Below are positions 23,401 to 32,212 of a stretch of 64,000 nucleotides of DNA, piece by piece. The stretch is from Sorghum bicolor (taxonomy: Eukaryota; Streptophyta; Magnoliopsida; Poales; Poaceae). The notes under the pieces were generated by a model. The model searched no databases and was not told where the DNA came from. It worked only from the letters and a program-made list of their open reading frames with translations. The translations under genes and the position numbers were made by a program. The stretch's first letter is position 1; the number at the start of each line of letters is the position of its first letter. The stretch spans positions 14,748,501-14,812,500 of the forward strand of contig NC_012870.2 of NCBI RefSeq assembly GCF_000003195.3. Direction: 5' to 3'.

Positions 23401-23710
23401 GAGCGAAAGGTGTCTTTCCACAGATCTAAAGAAAAAGTTTCGGCTCTAAAGGGAATCCTGTTGGTTTCTGCATTGATAAGGTCAGTTGGATCTGGATCCC
23501 CTAGAGGGCCGAGACATTGGAGGTGTGGTTGATCGGTGGGGATGACAATTTTGTTGGACAACTCCTAGTGTTTTGGGGGATAAAAAATACAAAGAAAAAG
23601 GAAAAGGAAGATATTCAGTAAGATGAATCGCGGATGAACAGGAATACGAGAAAAAAATACAGGAGATGAGATGGAGATCTGACCTCAGGGACGACGAAGC
23701 CAATGGCCAT
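20448..23710 (-). pseudogene. Antisense six-exon gene for a plant-mobile-domain protein inside the gypsy element
   Basis: The inferred exons on minus are 23710-23684, 23564-22107, 22031-21831, 21745-21382, 21305-21217 and 21143-20448. Phases agree throughout, giving about 944 codons. Donors are GT except exon 3, which reads AAG|GCAATT. Exon 2 carries the aminotransferase-like plant mobile domain (SYFWSDTLNAFVFGHGPVSP, TLADVAIVTGLDV, FLNMWLDKFVFCG). Exons 3-4 are basic and proline/glutamine rich (KAKRQSTDAPQSSQPKRKGT). Exon 6 is a long coiled coil (SARRESLLAKLKEVEDALSQ) and ends at TAA 20448. Three in-frame stops occur: TAG 23336-23334 and TGA near 22808 (both at expected Trp codons), and TAG near 21566 (expected Gln). 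Such domains are known in plant transposons and in a few host proteins acting in silencing and genome stability. Its role here is unknown. Confidence 0.8.
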
Positions 23711-24270
23711 CTTGTCGTGAAGAGAACGTTTGAGGGCACCAGAGTTGATGAAGAGGAGTACTTATCGGAGGTCTTGAAGGTTGTGAATGGCGCCGCCGCT
23801 GAAAAAGTAAAAGTTGGGATGGTGAAATGATGTGATGGAGAAGGAGTACCCGAGAAGGAACTATTTATAGGATAAAACGGGCAAGGGTAAATCTGACCTA
23901 TCTCTTTGCCGCATCCGAGAAACCCGAGGATGCTCAGGTAGATATGGTAACTGTTCGCACGGTAATCAAGGGATTGTGCAGGTGATTTGACGGGGAGCGG
24001 CCATTACCTGGAGATATTTTACTGTGCGGGATCTTCTGGTCGGTCCATCGGCAGCATACTGTAACGGTCATATTGCCGATGGGCGGATAAAGTAAAGATG
24101 AGAAGGAAGTGCCCGTTCAGGAAGTTGAGGATTTCGAGGAATCTGCAGAAGAATAGGATCGGAGTTGTTTGGATTGAGGTTGTCGGTTACCAGATTAGGA
24201 GCATTAATTGCGGGAAAAGGCATCATTACTGCAAAAAATTTCGGAGCATTAATAGTTTCATACTCCGAAA

Positions 24271-24282
24271 TTTGGGGGCATG
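24271..24282 (+). other. Polypurine tract of the gypsy element
   Basis: TTTGGGGGCATG directly precedes the 3' LTR start at 24283, the normal site for plus-strand priming. Confidence 0.8.
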
Positions 24283-24983
24283 TGTTGACACCGTTTTTGG
24301 GCACGTGTCCAGGATGGCAGGATAAGATGACAGTATGTGATTTACAGGATGAGTTGCCGATGAGGATGGTTGCCGATAAAGGAGAGGTTGGACGTGACTA
24401 AGTTTACAGGTGATGATGTGTCTATGCCGATGACTATGATGAGGAGGTCTGCCGATGACCATGGCAAAAGAGTCTGCCGATGATACAGAGGGGGAGTCTG
24501 GAAGCTGCTGATCGGGTTGTGGAAGAGTTTCAATTTGTCACAGGGATAGCTGAGTTATTTCCTTATTTGTTTAAGTCGTTTTGTATACGGATTCCGTGTA
24601 ATTTGGAATTCGAATTCTGGTCGTGTTTAGTTATAGCTCTTTGAGCAGGGTATAAATATGGACCCTAGGGCTTTGTAATGAGACATCTATCAATCAATCA
24701 AACACACGTTTTTACTCATATTCCAGCATCTATTTTTCGACGACTTCGTCATACTTTTTTCCTTTTATTACGAGTTCTTAGGAATTCGTCGACTTAAGCT
24801 CGGCGTGTTCTCAAGTTCCGCGTGAGTACCTCTTAGCCGTGACATCCGGGCGCATCGCTGTTGTCAGGACTAAAGTATTCGAGTTATCACCTTTGCCGAT
24901 AGTAAGGTCAAATCGGCTGGCACGCCTTAACGTTTGAATTGGGTATTAGCCCTTTGTGTTTGCAGATCAGTTTTGCATCAACA
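24283..24983 (+). repeat. 3' LTR of the gypsy element
   Basis: This LTR is 701 bp and differs from the 5' LTR at five positions. Its TATA box (24651-24658) faces the remainder of the interrupted PIF ORF1, about 330 bp downstream. Confidence 0.97.
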
Positions 24984-26630
24984 ATTGTATTCAGGCTGGC
25001 TAGAATCAGATGGTGTTTTTGGTGAACAAACTGGAATTGATCTTAATGTTGCTAGCTTGGACGACTTGACCATGCCGCTAACGCAAGGCACGCAGCAAGC
25101 CAGTCAAGACCTTCCTGTTGCAAATGATGATGAAGTTGTGGAAGTGCAGGCAACTGGAGTAGATGGTCGTCGCAGTGCTAAAAAGGGTTTGTCACATAGG
25201 TCAAAAAAATTTGATCACGATGAAGACGAAACTATATGTTCAGCATGGTTAAATACTAGCAAAGATCCCATTCACGGGGCCAATAAAAAAGGCACAAAAT
25301 TTTGGGGTAGAATTAAGGAATATTTTGATGGGCACAAGAAATCTACAATTCCTAGGACAAAGACTTCTGTTATGCATAGGTGGACGACTATTCAGAAAGA
25401 TGTTCACAAGTTTTGCTGCGTGTACGACAAAATTACGCGTAGGAATGCTAGTGGAGCAACAATCCAAGACATGGTTAGTTTTTTTTTGTTAGTGCGAGTA
25501 TTTGTCTTGCAATATTTGCCTTATATGTGACCAAATATTTGACTTGTGCAGATTAATCAAGCATTAACGACTTTCAAGGGAATAGATGATGAAAATAAGT
25601 CCTTCAGTCTCATGCATTGCTATGATATACTAAAGGATGAAGATAAGTGGAAGCTTAGGATGATTGAGTTGTCTCAGCCGCAGCAACCACTGAAGAAAAA
25701 ACAGAAAACTAGCAAGGATTCGACGCTGAACAATGTACAAGCCAACAACAATGAAGAAGTTGTAGAGGTTGCAACCCCAGGTGATGTACCAAGAAAGAGG
25801 CCACTGGGTCAGAAGCAGGCAAAGCTAGGCGTGGAGGAGATGACGCTTGTATTGCAGCTTTCGACAAGATGTGGGAGAAGAAAGAGGTACGTGACAGGGA
25901 AAGAGACAAGGCAAGGGAGGCAGACAAGGAAGCTGACAAGGAGGCTGACAAGGCGTTCATTGAGCTTGAGAAGCAGCGACTGGAAAATGAAGCAAAAGTC
26001 GCTGAAGCAAACTTATTAAAGGAGGAGAAAGAAATAATGTTAGCGGACACGAGCAAACTGGACGAAGAGCAGCTGCAGTGGCACAAGATAATGAAGAAGA
26101 AGATCCTTGCGCAGCAAATGGAAAATTAGTTTTAGTTCAAACAAACCACTTTATTTACCGAAACTTTGAGCCTAGCATTTTTTAAAGCTATACATGAACC
26201 TTTCATTTTTTTATCTGAGTGTGCTTCACAGATACATGAACCTTTAATTTTTTAGCTGCGGTGTGTGCTTTATATTTCATGTCTCGGATGATGACAAAGT
26301 GATGAATCAGTGATGATTGCTTGGTCCTGCTGACATTATGTGCTGCCATCACTTTTTGCTTTTACGTCCTGCTGTCGCTGAGACGTACGGGTACATTGTG
26401 CGACCAGGTGTTGTGCGTGGTACTGAATAGATTGCGCCTGTACGGGATGATCAGGGCCTGATGATGACTTACGCCTGTATAGATTGTGTCGCACCAAATT
26501 TACCAGGCTACTGTTCATTGCACAAATAAAAGCAGTACTTGTAAAAGTAGTACACAAATATGAAACAAAATTATTCTTTAAAATCCATTACACACTATGA
26601 AGAACAATGGTAGCAAAATAAACTAAATCA

Positions 26631-28020
26631 TCATGGTGCTTCCATATAATACAAATCAGGATGATGGTTCCATAGGTGCTCAATGAGGTCTTCTTTCAAC
26701 TGGAAGTGAGTTGACTTGTCTCGGATTTTCTTATGCGCTTCAATAAATTCGGATAATGTGCGAGTAGGCATGCCATGACGAGGTTGCACATTTGCACCAC
26801 CACCATCGAACCGCTCATCAGGGTCGAGAACTCTTTCATCTTCAACAATCATATTGTACATGATGACACAAGCCCTCATGATCAATGCAAGTGTCTCTGT
26901 GTCCCAAACGCGGGCTGGTTGTCGAACAATGGGAAACCTAGCCTGCAAAACCCCAAAAAACCTTTCTACATCCTTCCTCGCAGCTTCTTGTGCAGTGGCA
27001 AAATATTTCCGCTTGTTCCCCATTGGAGCAGAGATGGTCTTGACTAAAGTAGCCCATGAAGGGTATATACCATCGGCAAGAAAATAACCCATGTTGTATT
27101 CATGACCATTAATTGTATAGTTCACTGCGGGAGCTTTACCTTCTGCCAGGTTTTCAAATAGTGGAGACCGGTGAAGGACATTGATATCATTATGAGAACC
27201 AGGCATCCAAAAAAAGCATGCCAACACCAAAGGTCTTGAGACACAACAGCTTCTAAAATGACAGTAGCCTGGTTGGTATGCCCCTTGAACTGCCCTTGTG
27301 ATTCAACTGGACAATTTTTCCATGCCCAATGCATACAATCGATGGAGCCTAACATGCCAGGGAAACCTCTTTTCTCATTAACTGCTAACAAGCATGCTAT
27401 GTCAGTCTCATTCGGATGCCTCAGGTATTCCGCTTCAAATATACGGACAACTGCAGCAACGAACTTACGGAGGCTCTCAAGTGCAGTGCTTTCGCCAATG
27501 CGAATGTACTCATCCGTAGCATCAGCAGAAACCCCATACGTGAGCATACGCAGAGCGGCAGTGACTTTTTGGAAGCAACTCAATCCAAGAACACCTGCAC
27601 AATTTCTTTTTTGCACAAAATAATCATCGTGTGCTTCAACAGCATTCATGATGCGTATGAAAAGAGGCTTGCTCATCCTGAATCTGAATAACATAAAGAA
27701 AAGATCAACACCTCATATAAAAATTTAAAAAAAATCTTTAAATTAATCTAGGGGGAAAAACAACAACCTCCGACGGAATAAATCAGGACCATACGTCGGA
27801 TTGTCCGCCAAATAATCTTGATACATCCTCCGATGGCCGGCTTCTCTATCACGATAGATGACGATATGGCCAGAGACCGAACCACCATGTCTTCCTTTTT
27901 TTTTGCGAACATTTGTACAATTGCAGCAGCTGTGAACATGAAGAAATCGTCATCGTCTGAAGACTCATCATCCAACTGTCTTCGGCGACGTGATCTGGTA
28001 GCCCTCCTCTGCCGTAGCTG
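26631..28020 (-). pseudogene. PIF/Harbinger DDE transposase, frameshifted
   Basis: Read on minus, an upstream exon (about 28020-27770) carries DDESSDDDDFFMFTAAAIVQ, then after a frame change in an A-run near 27900, the typical YRDREAGHRRMYQDYLADNP. A donor near 27770 and an acceptor TTATTCAG near 27690 remove a short intron. The main exon begins RFRMSKPLFIRIMNAVEAHD and contains the helix-turn-helix-like region and the DDE core: GSIDCMHWAWKNCP (first D), a second D in GSHNDINVLHRSPLF, and the C-terminal EDERVLDPDERFDG region with the last acidic residue. A one-base loss at about 27206 (HAFFG/MPGSHND) shifts the frame, so 27694-27122 and 27230-26631 lie in different frames. Two frameshifts make it inactive. 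The true start is uncertain. Confidence 0.88.
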
Positions 28021-28239
28021 AGAACAATTACGCAGCTGAGAACATCGAACAAAACAAATATGATCTCTCCTAAAATATTCGTCTACGAAACACAAATTAA
28101 CCTTTGATATGATGGAACGACGACTAGAATCGATGTTTGGCAATCTTGAATCCATCCGATGGACACCTGGTACCGAGATGGAGTCGAAGCAGCAGCCACG
28201 TGAGAAGAATCGAGTACACTTGCCTCGACGTGCACCAAG

Positions 28240-28435
28240 CAGCAACCTACGAAGGGCGATGGGCGACACAAATCGAAGCAGGAACGTACGAAGGGCGACG
28301 TGGACCAAGCAGCAACGTACGAAGGGCGACGATCTACAATTTCGATCTCCACCAAACGGCCACGGGCGACACAAATCGATCGATTGCGGCGACGGGCGAA
28401 GGCCGAAGGGCGAAGGGCGAAGGGCGCGACTGTAG
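28240..28435. repeat. Short GAAGGGCGA-type minisatellite in the PIF element
   Basis: ACGAAGGGCGACG-like and GGGCGAAGG-like units recur at least eight times between 28240 and 28435, in the region upstream of the transposase. It is probably a promoter or leader repeat. Confidence 0.6.
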
Positions 28436-28621
28436 AAAATTTGCCGCCACGATAAAAGATTCCCGTAAAATAAAGTTGGGTCCACTATTTTGGTAAATGC
28501 CAAGTTAAAAATGCCAAACACTTGGAGATAAACTTTTTTTTCCTTTGCCAAAACGTTTAGGGACTTGGCAAACTCCAACAATTGGCAAATTTCAATTGCA
28601 TAACTGTTGGAGATGCTCTTA

Positions 28622-29651
28622 GGAACAATAGCCACCGTAGTCTCTACCCATTCCTTGGACTTTTTTGCCGCCTATAAAAAAATTATAGCGTCTTGTAATT
28701 TAAAACAAAACAAATAGACTATAGTAGTGCAAAGTTCATAAAGCATGTTTGGTAATCTGCTATGGCTCGCCATGCCAATAGGTTCGGTGGCGCTGCAGCT
28801 ATGGTGTAAAAAGTCGTCACCACACACCACACTTTGCCATAGAGCAAAATGACGAGTAGTAGAAGCAAAACGACAGCAATGGATACATTTTTAGGAACAA
28901 GTTTTTGTTGGTTTCGTTTTTTGTTGGTTTAACATAAATTTCTAGACAAACAAGATTTTTATAGGTTTTTAAAAATATAGAAGAACACCTTTGAAACCAA
29001 ACCGAGGATCAAATTTATCAGTTATTTTCACAGTTGGATGGTGTCCGGTACCTGATTTTATGGTTAAGAGCTTACAATCAGAATGCCATGCAAATTGGTA
29101 GAAAACAAAATGTCATGCAAGTTGGTTTAGTATATGGCACTCAACTGATTTTGCTTATTTTCACCGATCTAGAGCCACAATAGGCCAAGCTAATCGACTC
29201 ATTTTTTCATACAGATCATGCAGGAGAGTTGACGACTATATATCTATATCTATATCTATATCTATATATATACCTAATAATAAAGAGGTAAAATTTCAGC
29301 CACCTTAGATTTTCATCCAACCTATAATTATAAATTGACTCGATTTTGGCCAATTCACTTGAGATTAGAGTAGGATTGGCAGCGCCGCAGCGGGTCCTCC
29401 TTGATTCGGGCATCTTTCTGCGTTGGGTGGGCCAGGTCGCCTTGCGTTTTCGGTTTTCCTCTTTCGGCCGTGCAACCAGTCCTTCTTTATCCCGGCATAT
29501 TTTTTCGGTTCGAGCCGTCTTTCCGCGTTGGGTGAGCCGGGTCGCCTTAAGAAAAACAACTAGACATGACTTTGATCCATTGGCTAGAAGCGCAAATGGG
29601 AAAAGAAAAGGTGCATTTATTTTTGGTTCATGCATAGCACAGAACAACTAC
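28622..29651. other. Intergenic stretch
   Basis: No gene is recognised. 28622-28644 resembles, in inverse orientation, part of the LINE remnant on the left side of the PIF element. A (TCTATA)n microsatellite lies at 29235-29273. At 29384-29548 a phrase of about 50 bp (GCGTTGGGTGGGCCAGGTCGCC-like) occurs twice, about 130 bp apart. Confidence 0.4.
29235..29273. repeat. Microsatellite (TCTATA)n
   Basis: About six units of CTATAT/TCTATA lie in an AT-rich context. Confidence 0.85.
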
Positions 29652-30291
29652 TTAGTTTTGACATGAATAAAACCAGTTAACACGGGGTTTGGCCTTGAGC
29701 ATGAGCTTGGATTTCCTTCTCAGCTTTATACCAAAGGCCTCTGTCATGTCAAGGTCTCCAGAGTTGTTTGGCTCCTCCCAGTCGAAGTGATAGAGAAGGC
29801 TCATGAGCACGAGCTCCATGTTGGCCAGCCCGTGCATGATGCCAGGGCAGATCCTCCTGCCGGCCCCAAACGGAATGAACTCAAAGTAATTACCCTTAAA
29901 ATCGACACTGCTGTCCTCAAACCCTTATGGCCTAAACACCTCGCCATCACCCCAAAACTTGTCATCCCTTTCGATCGTCCAAACGTTCACAAACACCTTT
30001 GTCCCCTTTGGCACATCGTAACCCATCACGACCTGGCACGCCTCTCGGCACTGCCGGGGCAGCAGGAATGGCACCGGCGCGTGCAGCCGTAACGCCTCCT
30101 AGATCACCAGGTGCAGGTAGCTTAAACTTGGACGTGTCGTCTTCGGTTAGCTTCCCCTGTCCCTTGAACGTGTCTCCCTCACCTCTGATTGCGCCTTGTG
30201 CAACAGCAACACCCGTGGATTCCTTACAAGCTCTGACATGGCCCACAGTAGCATTGTCGATGACGTCTCACTCCCGGCAGCAAAAATATCA
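29652..30291 (-). pseudogene. CYP71-type P450 pseudogene, exon 2 only
   Basis: Read on minus from 30291, the remnant shows [65 protein letters not shown], a damaged PERF (FRP*GFED), the heme loop FGAGRRICPG and the C-terminus ending near 29652. Lesions are: acceptor TAT instead of CAG before DIF; a frameshift after the RET that follows SEV; another near SKF/SYLH; TAG for Lys in the ExxR motif; and TAA in PERF. No exon 1 was found. This is the most decayed of the three exon-2 copies. Identity to the other copies suggests an old tandem duplicate. Confidence 0.87.
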
Positions 30292-31366
30292 TACAATTCA
30301 TTTGTATCGAATATATATGGTCATATGTTGATGAGGGAGAAGGTGACTGAAATTGTAAATCCAAGACTATAATGCAAGGTGATGAGAGTATACTCCTCGT
30401 GATCACCGCAATATATATTACGTACGGAGTACATACCAACGAAACAACACAGGAAGGACGGAAGCACATCAGACCACCTAAAAAAGTATCATGAACAACA
30501 CTAAGGACTTGCCTAAGGGCATGTACAACAGACACACAGCTGTTGTCTGTAAGTTTTTGAAATTTATAACACATATAGCTTAACAGACAGCTTATACAAT
30601 CCATAGACAGCTACTGTCTATTTGGTTCTCCACAATTTGGTTAATGCTTGTATGTAGCCATGATCAAATATAAATATCATTTCTATATATCATTATGTTG
30701 CTAATTGATACTATACAAATTAAACAATTTCTTCAAAGTATATATGAAATATATATTTCATAAATCAAATATAACATAAATCTTATTTCTCATAAATCAA
30801 ATATTAAACTAGATATCAGTAACCGAAAATATTCAATAGCTAGAACTGCAGATTCCATATATGGCATGTTTAATTGGTTCCGATCACAAGCAAAAATTTA
30901 CTTACAGAACTAGCACTATCAAAGTATTAAGTGATGCATGGTTCATGCTTGTTGCCTGTATAGTGTTGGTATAATTGTATTCTAGGTGTATTTCTTCTTT
31001 TATTTTTCTATAGAAAAACGGCAAGGTGACACTGGTGGACGTTGGCCACAGCTAATCTCCACGCACACCGCCCGAATGAGACGTCTCTTGGAGCACGCGC
31101 CACATGAGACGCCGGCTCTTCTCTCTCACTTCATTCAATACCGTCGGAAGTGGTGTTTTTTACAAATATACATCCATATAGATGGCACTCCGGCGACTCT
31201 TGTACGTGCCCTAAAGACTCTGTTTGGCTGACGTCCACAGCAAGCCACACCTAAACTACGGCTGGCGAATTTGTGGCGCTCAAATTGTGCGCCAAACATT
31301 TAGCGAGCTGCAGCCACCAGGAAACACTGAAGGGACACAAATCCAGCCAAACTTTGCCAGAGCTTA
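30292..31366. other. Intergenic stretch, possible MITE pieces
   Basis: No gene is recognised. At about 30517 the sequence GGGCATGTACAACAG resembles a Tourist-like terminus, but the matching right end was not found. 31040-31330 is GC-richer and may be part of an older element interrupted by the MITE at 31367. Confidence 0.35.
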
Positions 31367-31611
31367 GGCCCTTGCTCATTTCCAAATTTTTTTTTGGTTT
31401 CGAGTACTGTAACACTTTCATTTTTATTTAATAATTATTGTCCAGTTATGGATTAACTAGACTCAAAACATTCATCTCGCAATTTACATGTAAACTATGC
31501 AATTAGTTTTTGTTTTTCTCTATATTTAATACTTCGTGCACGTGCCGTAAGATTCAATGTGACGAAGAATTTTAAAAAGTTTTTAGTTTTTGGAGTGAAC
31601 TAAACATGGCG
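31367..31611 (+). mobile_element. Tourist-like MITE of the 243-bp family (diverged)
   Basis: The left end GGCCCTTGCTCATTTCC and the right end GTGAACTAAACATGGCG are imperfect inverted repeats. They are flanked by TTA on both sides (31364-31366, 31612-31614). The length is 245 bp. Confidence 0.8.
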
Positions 31612-31691
31612 TTAGTTAGCAACCAAACATGAGCCTGAGCATGCCGCAGCTTGGGCATGGCGACTTGCAGCAAGCTGCAGACACCAACCAA

Positions 31692-31934
31692 GGCCTTGTT
31701 TAGTTCCGAAAATTTTTGGAAAATGAACACTGTAGCATTTTCGTTTGTATTTGACAAATATTGTCCAATCATGGACTAACTAGGCTCAAAAGATTCGTCT
31801 GGTCAATTTCGACCAAACTGTGCAATTAGTTTTTATTTTCGTCTATATTTAATACTCCATGCATGCGTCTAAAGATTCGATGTGACGGGGAATATGAAAA
31901 GTTTTGCAAAATTTTCTGGGAAGTAAACAAGGCC
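31692..31934 (+). mobile_element. Tourist-like MITE of the 243-bp family
   Basis: The left end GGCCTTGTTTAGTTCC and right end TAAACAAGGCC form the inverted repeats. The flanking triplet CAA is duplicated (31689-31691, 31935-31937). The length is 243 bp. Confidence 0.88.
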
Positions 31935-32212
31935 CAAAGCAGGCTGGGTAAAAGAAACAGTGCTGGTCAAAATTCACCAAAGTGATTAAGAAAAAAAAAG
32001 GGGGGGAAACAAGGTTAAACTCACAATGAGCATCACTATATGAAAGCGTGTCCTTAAGTTGCTCACATCAGCCAAAAAGAACACACCTTGATTTGCAGAA
32101 GGGTACAATCATGTATAACTAAGCCCCCCCAAAAAAAGCCTCTAACAAATGAAACAGCTCTGCCACGAAATTCTGAAGAATATATTTGTTTGTATCCACT
32201 GACGATTCTGAA

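Larger units (their letters stand above)
9547..24983 (+). mobile_element. Young Ty3/gypsy LTR retrotransposon (Tat-like) with antisense extra gene
   Basis: Two 701-bp LTRs (9547-10247, 24283-24983) begin TGTTGACA and end ATCAACA, flanked by the 5-bp duplication ATTGT (9542-9546, 24984-24988). Inside are a primer-binding site, gag, protease, reverse transcriptase/RNase H, integrase, a long 3' region with a reverse-oriented six-exon gene, and a polypurine tract. The LTRs differ at 5 of 701 positions (0.7%), four of them transitions. With the commonly used grass rate of 1.3e-8 per site per year this is roughly 0.3 million years. The order protease-RT-RNase H-integrase is the gypsy order; the long 3' spacer with an antisense ORF suggests the Tat lineage (inference). 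Stops and frameshifts break gag-pol, so the copy is defective. Its gag is interrupted by a solo LTR of another family. Confidence 0.97.
9529..26129 (+). pseudogene. PIF/Harbinger ORF1 (Myb/SANT-like DNA-binding protein), split and frameshifted
   Basis: The pieces are 9529-9546 (ATG plus five codons), 24989-25473, and 25552-26129, the last two joined by an intron GTTAGT...TGTGCAG. The gypsy element sits after the sixth codon. The middle piece has the trihelix/SANT-like core DEDETICSAWLNTSKDP, KGTKFWGRIKEYFDGHKK and HRWTTIQKDVHKFC. The last piece carries the charged coiled-coil tail (DREREKA-like, then LEKQRLENEAKV). Near 25829 a one-base loss shifts the frame; the downstream part continues in another frame from about 25830 to the stop at 26129. 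In this superfamily ORF1 binds the ends together with the transposase and is needed for transposition. Two independent lesions make it non-functional. Confidence 0.88.
8832..28618. mobile_element. PIF/Harbinger DNA transposon, interrupted by a gypsy retrotransposon
   Basis: Perfect 23-bp terminal inverted repeats begin GAGCATCTCCAACAG on the left and end in the complement at 28618. They are flanked by the 3-bp duplication TTA (8829-8831 and 28619-28621), the usual PIF/Harbinger target. Removing the 15.4-kb gypsy insert and one copy of its TSD leaves about 4.3 kb. That remainder carries the two standard genes in convergent order: a Myb/SANT-like ORF1 on plus and a DDE transposase on minus. A GC-rich 5' region with repeated GCCCCGCGCGC-like pieces (about 9080-9170) precedes ORF1. 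Both genes are broken, so this copy is immobile by itself, though its intact ends could still be acted on in trans. Confidence 0.93.
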
